Notes: generated by a model from the sequence alone, not told the origin. A DNA stretch of 64,000 nt from Methylobacterium variabile (GCF_001043975.1 NZ_LABY01000184.1:1-64000); one strand, 5' to 3'; numbered from the stretch's first letter, positions 1 through 8,806 are shown. Made by a program: numbers and translations.

Positions 1-1659
1 AAAATCCCGGAGCGGTTCAGTGCCCTGCCCGAGCCTGCTCTCGACATCGACGTCACCGCCTGACTGCTTGGCGAAGCCAAACACCTGGCTCAGCCCGAGC
101 CCCGTGCCCCTGCCGACCTCCTTGGTGGTGAAGAACGGCTCGAATACACGGGCGATAAGCTCGGGCGGGATACCCGAGCCGGTGTCGGTGAGCGAAACCG
201 CCGCGAAGGGACTGGATGCCCCCGCATGGCCGCGGATCGGCGGCAGGACACTGGAACAGATTAGCTGCAGGGTGAGCGTGCCCTCACCGTTCATGGCGTC
301 GCGGGCGTTGACCGCCATGTTCACCAGTGCGGTCTCGAACTGGCTGAGGTCCGCTCGGACGAAGCAGGGCTCGTCCGGCAGCGCTGTGACGATGCGGATG
401 CGGGAGCCAGTGACTGTGTCGAGCATGTCGGCCATTTCGCGCAGCACGAGCCGGACCTCGAACACCTCGGGTTTGAGCGTCTGCCGACGAGCAAACGCCA
501 GGAGCTGGCTTGTCAGCCTCGCGGCACGATCGACCGTGTCCGAGACCGCCTCCATGTAGCGGGCGCGGCGCTCCTCCGACAGGTTTGGACGGCGCAGGAA
601 GTCGACGGACGAGCGGATAATCGTCAGGAGGTTGTTGAAGTCGTGCGCCACGCCGCCGGTGAGCTGACCGACTGCCTCCAGTTTTTGTGACTGGCGCAGC
701 GCCTCTTCGGCCTTTTCCAGCAGCACGGCCCGCTCGCGCTGCTCGGTCACATCGCGGGCCACGCAGTAAAGACGGCCTTCCGCTGGCACCGCCCGCCATG
801 ACAGGGTCCGGTAACTGCCGTCACGCGTGCGGAAGCGGTTCTCGAATGCGAGGGTGTTGTATCCGGCAGCCAGCCGGGCCACCTCGGCGCGGGTCTTCTC
901 GTGATCGTCGGGATGCTCCAGCCATGCGGAGGTACGTCCGACGACCTCCTCCTCATGCCAGCCGAGGATCGTGGTCCAGGCCGGGTTGATGCTGAGCCAG
1001 ACCCCGTTGGTGTCGGCGACACCGAGCATGTCATGGCTGACCTGCCAGATCCGGTCCCGCTCCTGCGTGCGTGCCTCGGCCCGTTCGGTCAGGGCACTGT
1101 TCAGGGCCTCCAACGCGGTGGTGCTGGCATCACGGCTACGCGCGCGCGCCTCGCTGGCCGCCAGCCGGATGTGGGCATCGAGATGAAAGGCGATTAGGTC
1201 GGCAAACATTTTGAATGTACCGACGATCTCGGGCCGGTCGAGCAGTGCCGGCTTCGGATCAATGGCACAGAGCGTCCCGAAGAAGGTGCCATCCGGCAGC
1301 ACGATCGGCATCGAGATGTAACTTTGGAAGCCGTACATCGCTGGCGTCGGATGACCGCAGTAGGCTTGGTCCTCGGCGACGTGACTGATGATCACAGCCT
1401 TGCCGCTTTGGCGGATCTCATTGCAGATGGTAGTCGCGACGTTCAGCTCGCCACCGGGTTGGAGGCCGAAGGCGATATTGTCCTTCACCTGGCAGGCCAC
1501 CCAGCGATCCTCGGTGACGCGCGCAACGGCGGCAAAGCCCATGCCAGAGGTGCGGCAGACAACATCCAGGATCGTTGGTACGGCCGCGATGCTCTCGATG
1601 GCGAGGATATCCGCCTCGAAGTCGTGCGGGGCGGATGGTCCGTTTTCCAAAGGGCTCAT
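1..1659 (-). CDS. GAF-PAS sensor histidine kinase, 3' end outside the window
   Basis: A soluble-looking sensor kinase that would autophosphorylate on histidine and pass the phosphate to an unseen response regulator. 553 codons are visible and the frame is open to base 1. A GAF domain spans about residues 15-165 and a PAS domain about 205-315. The HisKA box GQLTGGVAHDFNNLL has its histidine near residue 339. It is followed by an N box (VNMAVNARDAM), a G1 box (LTDTGSGIPPE) and a G2 box (GRGTGLGLSQVFGF). No membrane segment is seen, so the signal is probably cytoplasmic. The ATG at 1657-1659 overlaps the stop of the upstream ParD-like gene as ATGA, suggesting translational coupling. A C-terminal receiver domain may follow beyond the edge, as is common in this kinase group, but it cannot be seen. 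Confidence 0.9.
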   Translation of the reverse strand, partial: MSPLENGPSAPHDFEADILAIESIAAVPTILDVVCRTSGMGFAAVARVTEDRWVACQVKDNIAFGLQPGGELNVATTICNEIRQSGKAVIISHVAEDQAYCGHPTPAMYGFQSYISMPIVLPDGTFFGTLCAIDPKPALLDRPEIVGTFKMFADLIAFHLDAHIRLAASEARARSRDASTTALEALNSALTERAEARTQERDRIWQVSHDMLGVADTNGVWLSINPAWTTILGWHEEEVVGRTSAWLEHPDDHEKTRAEVARLAAGYNTLAFENRFRTRDGSYRTLSWRAVPAEGRLYCVARDVTEQRERAVLLEKAEEALRQSQKLEAVGQLTGGVAHDFNNLLTIIRSSVDFLRRPNLSEERRARYMEAVSDTVDRAARLTSQLLAFARRQTLKPEVFEVRLVLREMADMLDTVTGSRIRIVTALPDEPCFVRADLSQFETALVNMAVNARDAMNGEGTLTLQLICSSVLPPIRGHAGASSPFAAVSLTDTGSGIPPELIARVFEPFFTTKEVGRGTGLGLSQVFGFAKQSGGDVDVESRLGQGTEPLRDF

Positions 1660-1847
1660 CGAGCGGATGACGGTTTTGCGGAGGTGGGGCGGGTGCGCGG
1701 CGCAGCGTGGTCGCGCTCCATCAGCAGGCGCAGTCCGGCGCGAACAACCTCGCTGGCGTTCGAGTAGTGCCCGGAGGCGACCTGCGCCTGGATGTAGTTC
1801 TCGAGGACAGGGGTGAGAGCGACGTTACGGGTTGGCGTACTGGACAT
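1656..1847 (-). CDS. ParD-like antitoxin, C-terminally altered
   Basis: A 63-residue protein whose first 45 residues match the ribbon-helix-helix part of ParD/CopG antitoxins (QVASGHYSNASEVVRAGLRL). In ParD families this half binds DNA as a dimer, and a further 30-40 residues wrap the ParE toxin. Here the tail after LLMERDHAA is a Pro/Ser/Arg-rich stretch unlike the family, so the toxin-binding part looks lost, perhaps through a frameshift. No ParE gene follows. The next gene is the histidine kinase, whose start codon overlaps this stop. A weak purine-rich AGGG lies about 10 bases before the ATG. It could be a decayed antitoxin or a small DNA-binding regulator kept for the kinase operon. Confidence 0.6.
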   Translation of the reverse strand: MSSTPTRNVALTPVLENYIQAQVASGHYSNASEVVRAGLRLLMERDHAAPRTRPTSAKPSSAR

Positions 1848-2261
1848 GCTCGAACCCTGCCACGCCCTGGCCCGACCGTCAAAAATTGCCAACTTTGAGA
1901 ACCCGTAGCACTGCAGCTGGAACGTCGCCGATCTCTGGTGCTGGTTTCGGGCCGCGATAGGAGCCAGGCGTTGCAATGATGAATCAGCGACAAAAGCGTC
2001 TGCACCAGCGCGCGAACGCGTCACTGGCTGGAAGTAACGCGTTCCGACAGTCGCTGACAAGCGAGCCGCGGTTCATCCACCCCTCTGATACCATGGCCGC
2101 ACTCGTCGAACGACTCACTTCTCAAGCGCGGGATCTGCTTCTCTCGATTGTGCGCTCTCCAGCCCTAAATCGCGGTGGGTCACGCCAGCCTGCCGCCTCT
2201 CGGCCGCTCGGCTGTCGTCACAGGCGGGCTGGGGTTCCGTCTGGAGGCTGTGCCCGGCCCG
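1848..2261. other. gap without a recognisable gene
   Basis: 414 bases between the ParD-like gene and a recombinase remnant. It should hold the promoter of the ParD-kinase pair (transcribed leftwards), with an AT-rich patch around 1880-1900. I see no convincing coding sequence, RNA gene or repeat. Confidence 0.4.
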
Positions 2262-2507
2262 CTACCATTGATCTGCCTGCGCACGGAGGCGGCTGACCTG
2301 CGTGGGGGTCCATCGGCATCCTCGTGGCGTAGGAATTCCGCGCTCGTTCAATGCATCGGCAATGGCCTGCAACGTCGCTGCGCCACCTGCCTGCAACGCG
2401 GCGATGACAGGAGTGAGTTCGGCAGCGCGTCGTTTGGCCCGCTCCTGACGCACGCGGATGCTTGTCTCGCGCCCCTTGCCTGCGAAGCGATCGATCCCGG
2501 TTTTCAT
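2262..2507 (-). pseudogene. C-terminal remnant of a large serine recombinase/resolvase
   Basis: 81 codons matching only the recombinase helix-turn-helix region of resolvase-type proteins (for example TLQAIADALNERGIPTPRG, followed by RWTPTQVSRL). The N-terminal catalytic domain with its active serine is absent. The frame continues upstream to 2768, but that part does not look like recombinase. It is therefore a relic of a prophage or integrative element. The neighbourhood (ParD remnant, MITE, IS-end fragment) supports a worn-out mobile region. Confidence 0.6.
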
Positions 2508-2792
2508 GCTGCCACTCTGTACATCTCGCACGGCAAGGCCACGAGTCGCCCTACGCTCAACGTCAGCCTTTGCCACATTGCAAGCAGGCCCGGATGAAAC
2601 TGTGTTCCGTCTCACTTTCGCTCGAGCGTCATCAGCGCCCGTTGCGCCCCACGCTCGATGATGAGATAGGAGAGTCAAGGTGTGCGGCCCCTTGGCGGGG
2701 CTTGCAGGTTCCCCCCATGGTCGGGCCGCCAGGGGCGGAGACCCGTGCCTATGCGTCGTTCCACGCAAGTCCGGAAGTTGCGCCGGCCAAAC

Positions 2793-2951
2793 ATGAGCCG
2801 ACGGGCGCCATCGGACGTCCGCACGTCTGACCTAGTGCTCGGCGTGATGGTGGTTGCCCTGCTTGGCCTGCTCTGCCTAACGCTGCTGAGCCGATTGGCT
2901 GGCGTATCCGACGATCTTGCCGTTGCGCCGCCCTCGGCCTATGCATCATGA
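2793..2951 (+). CDS. possible small membrane protein
   Basis: A 52-codon frame with one clear hydrophobic segment (LVLGVMVVALLGLLCLTLL) after a basic N-terminus, so topology would be N-in with a short outer tail. No family is recognised. The ribosome-binding site is weak, and the surrounding DNA is otherwise degraded, so it may be spurious. An upstream in-frame ATG at 2750 is an alternative start. Confidence 0.3.
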   Translation: MSRRAPSDVRTSDLVLGVMVVALLGLLCLTLLSRLAGVSDDLAVAPPSAYAS

Positions 2952-3287
2952 CGCGGTTTCCGTTTCTAGCCGTGAAATGATTCAGTCGAGCCTGAAACAA
3001 CAAATGATTTATCATGTTTTATCCAGCATACTGACGAAGTAGGAGTATGCACCTCCACGATCCGATACCACGCTGCCCGCCTCTTTCTGCTTTTCGTGAC
3101 ATGCTCCGTGGTGTTGATCGCCAGCGCCGCGCTAGAGCATTTTCGGTTTGGGCTGAGTCGGATGGTTGGGGTTCACGCGGCGCGGCAGAGCTGATGTAGT
3201 GCTCGCTCCAGACGAGGAGCGAGGCATGCGTCGGCGTTCTCTATGGGCTCAATCGGACTGGAGTCACTCGCCTCATACCGTATGCCG
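2952..3287. repeat. AT-richer gap with an IS-end-like fragment
   Basis: No gene seen. At 3133-3160 the sequence TAGAGCATTTTCGGTTTG closely resembles the terminal inverted repeat of the IS630 element at 8807-9898, which begins GAGCATTTTCCGTT next to TA. It is probably a leftover end of a related insertion. The stretch 2960-3060 is AT-rich compared with its surroundings. Confidence 0.4.
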
Positions 3288-3396
3288 CTAGTGCACTGAC
3301 GCCTTCAAAAGGTACACAGCACGCGTCGAATTCCTCTATGATCGCAAGCAGTTGGCTGAGGAGCGCATGGCGCGTTTGTCCGTGTCAGTGCACTAG
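3288..3396. mobile_element. 109-bp MITE-like element with perfect 13-bp terminal inverted repeats
   Basis: CTAGTGCACTGAC at 3288-3300 is repeated exactly in inverse at 3384-3396 (GTCAGTGCACTAG). The outermost bases include TA on both sides, which fits the TA target duplication of IS630/mariner-type elements. At 109 bp it is far too short to encode a transposase, so it would need one supplied in trans. It sits 29 bases beyond the kup stop codon. Confidence 0.55.
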
Positions 3397-3425
3397 GGCG
3401 GGTAGGCGAGGGAACGCATACGGGA

Positions 3426-5339
3426 TCAGATGTCGAACCGCGCCCCAATCTCGACGGCACGGTCCGCCGGGATGCAAAAGTAGCGCGAGGCGTCCGTCGC
3501 CGCCCGCGCCATGGCGATGTAGAGGCGGTCCTGCCACACCGACATGCCGGTCTCCGGCGAGGCAACGAGCACCCGCCGAGTCAGGAAGTAGGACAGGGTG
3601 TCGGGGTCAAAGCCCGCCCCGGCGAGGGCTCGCGGCAGGTCGGGCAGCTCCATAAAGCCGAAGCGCACGGTCACGCACGAGAAGACGTTCGAGAGCGGCT
3701 TGACCGTGACGCGCCCGGCACTCTGCACCCGCGGCAGGTCGTCGGTGACCACGTGCAGGATGAAGTTGCGGGCGTGCAGCACGTGGTTGTGCTTGACGTT
3801 GTGCATTAAGGCGCCGGGCGTGTCGCCGGGCGTGCCGGTCAGGAACACGGCCGTTCCCGGCGCCCGCAGGACCGAGCCGCTCTCCGCCATGCGCGTGAAG
3901 TTGGAGAGCGGCACGCGCCGCCGGTGGATCTCCGCGACGATCAGGGCGGAGCCGCGCCGCCAGGTCCACATTGCCACCACCAGCCCGGCGCCGATGGTCA
4001 GCGGGACCCAGCCCCCATGGAGCAGCTTGAGGGCATTGGCCGAGAGGAAGACCAGCTCGATGAGCAGGAAGGGCGCGATCACGAGGCCCACGACGGCGGC
4101 GGGCCAGCGCCAGTACCGCCACGCGACCACGAAGACGAGGCTTGCCGTGATGACCATGTCGCCGGTCACCGCGATGCCGTAGGCGGCCGCGAGCGCGCTC
4201 GAGGACTTGAACAGGATCGCCAAGAGCACGACGGCGATCAGCAGCCACCAGTTCACCCGCGGGATGTAGATCTGTCCCTTCTCGGTCTCCGAGGTGCGCT
4301 GCACCCGCATGCGCGGCAGGAGGCCGAGCTGCATGGCCTGCTGGGTGATCGAGAAGGTGCCGGTGATCACCGCCTGGCTGGCGATGATGGTCGCGACCGT
4401 CGCCAGGAGAACCATCGGGAGCAGCGCCCAGGACGGATAGAGCAGGAAGAACGGGTTCTCGATCCGCTCAGGGTGGGCGAGCAGCATCGCGCCTTGCCCG
4501 AGATAGTTGAGGACGAGGGCGGGCAGCACAAGGCCGAACCAGGCCGTGCGAATGGGCGTGCGCCCGAAATGGCCCATATCGGCGTAGAGCGCCTCTGCAC
4601 CGGTCACCGCGAGGAACACGGCGCCGAGCGCCAGGAGGCCGGCGGTGCCGTGACCGAGCAGGAAATCGATCCCGTGGGCAGGGTTGAAGGCCGCGACGAT
4701 GCCGGGCTCGTCGGCGATGTGGCTCAGCCCGCCGAGGGCCATCACCAGGAACCAGAACGCGGTGAGCGGCCCGAAGACGATCGCCACGCGCGCCGTGCCG
4801 TGGCTCTGGACCGCGAACAGGCCGATCAGGATGGCGAGGCTGAGGGGCAGGACGTAGGGCTCGAAGGCGGGCGTGGCGAGCTTCAGCCCCTCGACGGCCG
4901 AGAGCACGGAGATCGCCGGGGTGATGATCGCATCCCCGTAGAACAAGGCAATACCGACCATGCCAAGTCCGACCACAGCGCCGCCAGACCGGCCGAGCGC
5001 CCGCTGCGCCAGGGCCACGAGCGAGGGCGTGCCGCCCTCGCCATCGTTGTCGGCCCGCATGACGATCAGCACGTATTTGATCGTGACGATGAGGATGAGA
5101 GCCCAGAGGATGAGGGACACGACGCCGAACACCATCTCGCGGGTGGGCGCGTGGCTGCCGCCGGCCGCGGCGTGCAGCGACTCCTTGAGCGCGTAGAGCG
5201 GACTCGTGCCGATATCGCCGTAGACCACCCCGACCGAGCCGAGGGTCAGTGCCCAGAAGCCGGTTCCGGATCCATGCCCGGTCTCGTCCGGCAGCGGATC
5301 CTGTGCGGCTGAAAACTCGGTCGCGGATCCTAATGACAT
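3426..5339 (-). CDS. kup: Kup-type low-affinity K+ uptake permease
   Basis: Potassium/proton symporter of the inner membrane (KUP/HAK family). It is 637 residues from the ATG at 5337-5339, close to the usual length of about 620-650. The N-terminal signature FWALTLGSVGVVYGDIGTSP is clear, followed by about 12 membrane segments and a roughly 150-residue cytoplasmic C-terminal part ending GARFDI. An ATG at 5385-5387 directly after the DUF2254 stop would add 16 residues. I prefer the shorter form, but the choice is uncertain. It is the last gene of an apparent run mscS-DUF2254-kup, with gene contacts that suggest cotranscription. A vestige of its first 37 or so codons recurs at the end of the duplicated block near 53150. 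Confidence 0.93.
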   Translation of the reverse strand: MSLGSATEFSAAQDPLPDETGHGSGTGFWALTLGSVGVVYGDIGTSPLYALKESLHAAAGGSHAPTREMVFGVVSLILWALILIVTIKYVLIVMRADNDGEGGTPSLVALAQRALGRSGGAVVGLGMVGIALFYGDAIITPAISVLSAVEGLKLATPAFEPYVLPLSLAILIGLFAVQSHGTARVAIVFGPLTAFWFLVMALGGLSHIADEPGIVAAFNPAHGIDFLLGHGTAGLLALGAVFLAVTGAEALYADMGHFGRTPIRTAWFGLVLPALVLNYLGQGAMLLAHPERIENPFFLLYPSWALLPMVLLATVATIIASQAVITGTFSITQQAMQLGLLPRMRVQRTSETEKGQIYIPRVNWWLLIAVVLLAILFKSSSALAAAYGIAVTGDMVITASLVFVVAWRYWRWPAAVVGLVIAPFLLIELVFLSANALKLLHGGWVPLTIGAGLVVAMWTWRRGSALIVAEIHRRRVPLSNFTRMAESGSVLRAPGTAVFLTGTPGDTPGALMHNVKHNHVLHARNFILHVVTDDLPRVQSAGRVTVKPLSNVFSCVTVRFGFMELPDLPRALAGAGFDPDTLSYFLTRRVLVASPETGMSVWQDRLYIAMARAATDASRYFCIPADRAVEIGARFDI

Positions 5340-5387
5340 CGTCGGCCCCCCGCGGCCCTGCCCAGGACGGATGGACGGGCCGGGCAT

Positions 5388-6707
5388 TCAACGGCCGAGG
5401 CGCCGGTCCGTTCGCGCGGGCCGGCCTTCCTGAGCACGCAGGAAGCGGGCATGGCGTTCCTCGAGATCCGCGAGGTCCTGGGGGTCGTCGACGGTGCGCC
5501 GTGCCGCGGCCACGGCCAAGTCCGCGTGTCGGCGTAGCTCCGCGACGCGATCGGTCGAACGCTCGACCTCCGCGACACGGGAGAGAACGTCGAGCAGGCG
5601 ACCGAGCACGTGCACCGAGCCGGCGGCGTTCTGGCGGATCATGTGGAACATGGCATCGCACAGGCCGTCGTAGTTCGTCACCGGGTGGAGGAGCACGATG
5701 CGGCCGTCCCGGTCGACCGCTCCGGTGGGCAGGTAGCGCGGAGCGATACGGCAGAGCGCATCGCCCAGGTGGTCGAGGACGCTTCCCGCCGTCATCGGGT
5801 CGTTGATCCCCGGCGAGAGCGCCCGCACGGCGATCTCAACCAGCTGCCGCACCGAGTATTCCAGGTCTTGCAAGGCGGCCGGACGTCGCCCGAAGATGAG
5901 CGCACGCCCGACTGCCTCCGCCGCCTCGTCGACGGGAGCGGACAGGAACGCGACCGGGAAGCCCGTCGGCACGTAGTCCCCCGGTCGCACCCGTAAGGCG
6001 ACGACGGTCCCGCGGTCCCGCGCCCAATCGGCCAGACTGTCGGCATCGACCGCCTGAAGGTAGCCGCCCTGCGCCGCCGCCACGGGAGCACCACCCGGGG
6101 TCTCGCGCGGAGCCGTCATATCCGGCGCTTCAAGGGTCCGTGCCTCCACGGCCTCGCAGAGGTCGTGGTGGACGGCGTCGACCACCGTCTCGACGTTGAT
6201 GCTGGTGGCGATGTGGTGGACAAACCAGACCAGGGTGGCGAGCGAGACCAGCGCGAGCGCGATGGCCCCACTGATCGCGAGGTGCGGAACGAAGGGACTC
6301 TCCTGCACTGTGCGGACTGTGCGCAGGACCATCAGCGAATAGGCGAATGTACCGAGGAAGATGCCGAGCACGAGCTGGTTGCGGGCGTCGCGCACGAAGT
6401 TGCGCAGCAGCCGCGGTCCCATCTGGTTGGAGGCGAGCGTCAGCGCCGCGATGGTGATGGAGAAGGTCGTGCCCGCCACGCCAATGGTGGAGGAGGCAAC
6501 CGCGCTGAGGAGCGCCCGCGCGCCCTCGGCGCCGCCCGAATAGCCCCAATTCGCGTCCGGCGAGGAAGCGTCGTAGCCGGAGATGCGGGCTGTCTCGAGC
6601 CAGACCGCGAGCTGCGCCAGCCCCAGGCAGCCGAGGACGACGAAGGCCGGGCGCAGCCAGAACTGGTCACCCAGGGCCTCAACCCACGCCCGCAGGCGCG
6701 ACCTCAA
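5388..6707 (-). CDS. DUF2254 membrane protein (copy 1)
   Basis: A 439-residue inner-membrane protein of the DUF2254 family, function unknown. Hydrophobic segments lie near residues 20-40, 65-90, 110-130 and 140-165, followed by a soluble C-terminal half with the conserved-looking LSPGINDPMTAGSVLDHLGDAL. The start is TTG at 6705-6707, overlapping the MscS stop as TTGA; the second copy keeps the same arrangement. This implies coupled translation with the channel. The neighbours MscS and Kup suggest a role in osmotic or ionic balance, but that is only context. The second copy at 53144-54577 is about 90% or more similar apart from its tail. Confidence 0.88.
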   Translation of the reverse strand: MRSRLRAWVEALGDQFWLRPAFVVLGCLGLAQLAVWLETARISGYDASSPDANWGYSGGAEGARALLSAVASSTIGVAGTTFSITIAALTLASNQMGPRLLRNFVRDARNQLVLGIFLGTFAYSLMVLRTVRTVQESPFVPHLAISGAIALALVSLATLVWFVHHIATSINVETVVDAVHHDLCEAVEARTLEAPDMTAPRETPGGAPVAAAQGGYLQAVDADSLADWARDRGTVVALRVRPGDYVPTGFPVAFLSAPVDEAAEAVGRALIFGRRPAALQDLEYSVRQLVEIAVRALSPGINDPMTAGSVLDHLGDALCRIAPRYLPTGAVDRDGRIVLLHPVTNYDGLCDAMFHMIRQNAAGSVHVLGRLLDVLSRVAEVERSTDRVAELRRHADLAVAAARRTVDDPQDLADLEERHARFLRAQEGRPARTDRRLGR

Positions 6708-7666
6708 ACCCGCTCCTCCTCAGGTCGGGCGGCCTCGTCCTCCCGCTGCACCCGCCACCGGGGGCGCGGCGGGCTCGTCCCCGCGGGCCAGCCCTCGCGC
6801 TGGCGGGCGCGGTCGCCGTCCGTCTCCTCCGTCTGGTCGTGCAGGAGCACCTGGCTCGTCGGGTAGGGCAGGTCGATGCCGGCGGCCGTCAGCGCCTCCT
6901 TCACGTTGGCGATGGCGTGGTCGAGCGCATCGACGGCGTCCCGGCGCCGGGGCGGATCAATCCACAGCCGGGCCGTCATGTCGACGCCGGCTGCTCCGAG
7001 GCCCGTGACCAGCGCCTCCGGTGGAGGGTTGGCGAGCACCCCGTCGGTGGCGCGCAAAGCCTCAACGATGACACGGCGCGCTTCGCGGATGTCGTCGCCG
7101 TTGCCGATCGTCAACGGGAAGGCGAGCCGGCGCTTCTCGTGCGCGGTGATGACCGTGATCTTGTCGACGAACAGGGTGGCGTTCGGGATCAGCACGCGCT
7201 GATTGTCGTAGGTGCGCAGCACCGTGGCGCGGACCCAGACATCTTCGACCGTCCCCTCGTGCGAGCCGGCCCGGATCTGGTCGCCGATGACGAAGGGACG
7301 CGTCAGCAGGATCAGGATGCCGGCGAGCAGGTTCTGGAGCACGTCGCGGAAGGCAAAGCCGATCGCCACGCCGCCGATGCCGAGCAGGTTGAACAGGTCG
7401 GCGGCCGAGACCGATGGGAATGCTACTGAGGCGGCGACGAGGAACGACACCAGGATGGTCACCCCGCCGGCGATGCGCCCGAGCACCGCGGCGGATCCGG
7501 GCGAGGCGTCGCGCAAAGCGGCGGCTCGGCGCACGCCAGCCCTGACTCCACGGGCAACGAGCAAGCCGAAGCCGAACAGGACGAGGGCGACGGCGAGACC
7601 CGGCAAAAGGGCGACGCTTGCACGACCGAGCTGCTCCAGCCGCTCGAGAGCTTCCGAGAATATCAT
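6704..7666 (-). CDS. MscS-family mechanosensitive channel (copy 1)
   Basis: Small-conductance mechanosensitive channel protein, 320 residues. It has three membrane segments near residues 17-37, 62-84 and 95-125. The last is the pore helix region (LGIGGVAIGFAFRDVLQNLL), followed by the beta domain (TRPFVIGDQIRAGSHEGTVEDVWVRATVLRTYD) typical of MscS. The C-terminal tail of about 45 residues is charged and Arg/Glu-rich. It would release solutes on hypo-osmotic shock. Its last codon overlaps the TTG start of the DUF2254 gene, and kup follows. A near-identical paralogue is at 54574-55533. Confidence 0.92.
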   Translation of the reverse strand: MIFSEALERLEQLGRASVALLPGLAVALVLFGFGLLVARGVRAGVRRAAALRDASPGSAAVLGRIAGGVTILVSFLVAASVAFPSVSAADLFNLLGIGGVAIGFAFRDVLQNLLAGILILLTRPFVIGDQIRAGSHEGTVEDVWVRATVLRTYDNQRVLIPNATLFVDKITVITAHEKRRLAFPLTIGNGDDIREARRVIVEALRATDGVLANPPPEALVTGLGAAGVDMTARLWIDPPRRRDAVDALDHAIANVKEALTAAGIDLPYPTSQVLLHDQTEETDGDRARQREGWPAGTSPPRPRWRVQREDEAARPEEERV

Positions 7667-7768
7667 GGCTACTCATGATCATGAGAGAACCGCCGGACGC
7701 ATGGCTGGCATCCGGCGGCGCTTTAATCCAATACGGCGAACATCGTTCTCAACGACTGTTCCTGACAG

Positions 7769-8032
7769 TCAGCGGCGAGGACCGCCGGTGGTCTGACCGT
7801 ATTGCTGGGCCCTCGCTCCGCGCGACGGCATCCCGGCATTGCCGCGGCTTGCAGATCCCTGCTGCATCCGGTGGCGACGCATGTGACGACGGGACGAGCG
7901 GACCTGGACGAGGTTGACATTGGCCCCGCTCGTCATGCTGGCAGGCGCGGCGGGCATGGCCTGCGATGGCACGGCCAGCGAGCAGAAGCCGAGGCCGGCG
8001 AGCAATGCGGTGGCGACAATCGTGCGTTTCAT
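7769..8032 (-). CDS. small exported Arg/Met/Gly-rich protein (copy 1)
   Basis: 87 residues with a clear Sec signal peptide (MKRTIVATALLAGLGFCSLA, cleavage likely after SQA). The mature part is short, basic and low in complexity (HMRRHRM, SRGNAGMPSRGARAQQYG). No known domain is recognised. A second copy at 55636-55899 differs at only about nine residues, so the sequence is maintained. It lies just upstream of mscS on the same strand, with about 100 bases between, and may be periplasmic or outer-surface associated. Confidence 0.72.
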   Translation of the reverse strand: MKRTIVATALLAGLGFCSLAVPSQAMPAAPASMTSGANVNLVQVRSSRRHMRRHRMQQGSASRGNAGMPSRGARAQQYGQTTGGPRR

Positions 8033-8060
8033 AAAGGCGTCTCCTGTCTTCGGGATGTCT

Positions 8061-8504
8061 CAGCTTTTCTTCTTCGAGCACTCAAACTTCGGTGCGTTCT
8101 TGAGTGTGTCTTTGTCTGTGTCAGCGTGAACAGCTCATTTGTCGTCCTTGTTGCTGATGGCTAGAGTTAATGTATCAAGCACAACGCAGCTCTTGCACAA
8201 GCTAATTAAACTATCCACACCGACATCAACGCTGATCGTTTATGTCTGTCGCTGACAAAATCCTTTATCTCGTCGACAATTTCGTTCTTGTTATTATAAA
8301 CCGTGACTCCGGCGAGCTTCAACGCCACCAAATTGGCAGTTTAGAGGGTTGCGTATTTTAGTTTGACCATCGCCGTGTTGATCATCTTCATTCTCATGTC
8401 CGAAGATGAAGCCATCGTGGTCACCGGTGATGTCGGGTTCTAGGCACGGACGGGAGCCGCGATGTAACTGAGCACGAACGCACTCAGGATGGGGATTTGG
8501 ACAT
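8061..8504 (-). pseudogene. decayed PRC-barrel gene (copy 1)
   Basis: Base-by-base resemblance to the intact gene at 55927-56376 is obvious: same start context with CAT at 8502-8504, same stop region, same order of motifs. However, the reading frame is destroyed by many substitutions, stops and indels, and the stretch is much more AT-rich than the intact copy. Transcription orientation would be minus. This is the one member of the duplicated block that was lost in copy 1. Confidence 0.75.
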
Positions 8505-8806
8505 GGACGACCTCCCTTAATCCAGCTTGGTCGGCAAGCCCGGCAACTGTCCGCTACCTACCTCGCGGACACGGAACTCGGTCACAATCGTGCGCCTGGC
8601 GAGATTGTTCAGCAAAAATTCAGGATTTCTCGATCTGGACCACCGCTGGTGGACTGCTGCCGTCGCGGCACCTGTCGCCCGCCGGTTCGATGGTGCAGAT
8701 GGGAACTACATCGGCTGGCAAAGGCTTGCCTGTCGATTGCTGGCTGCTCGCGCAGACTACAATTCCTTCTCAGCATGGGCCACAGGCGCAGACGTTCTTA
8801 CGCCTA
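8505..8806. other. remnant upstream region of the PRC-barrel copy
   Basis: No gene seen. The DNA aligns patchily with 56377-56665, for example GTTCAGCAAAAATTCAGGAT near 8608-8630 and its partner near 56480-56500. It is therefore the old promoter side of the duplicated PRC-barrel gene. Confidence 0.5.

Larger units (their letters stand above)
5290..8750. repeat. segmental duplication, copy 1
   Basis: This block (kup 5' end, DUF2254, MscS, 87-residue exported protein, PRC-barrel gene and its upstream region) is repeated in the same orientation and order at about 53147-56665. The coding parts are nearly identical at protein level. Matching continues past the PRC-barrel gene to the shared GCAAAGGCTTGCCTGTCGAT near 8720-8745, with decaying similarity. 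In this copy kup is complete but the PRC-barrel gene is wrecked. The IS630 element is inserted about 60 bases beyond the block. Confidence 0.85.

Noticed and set aside
3924-5312. 462-codon plus-strand frame over kup
   Set aside because: Antisense shadow of a clear Kup gene.
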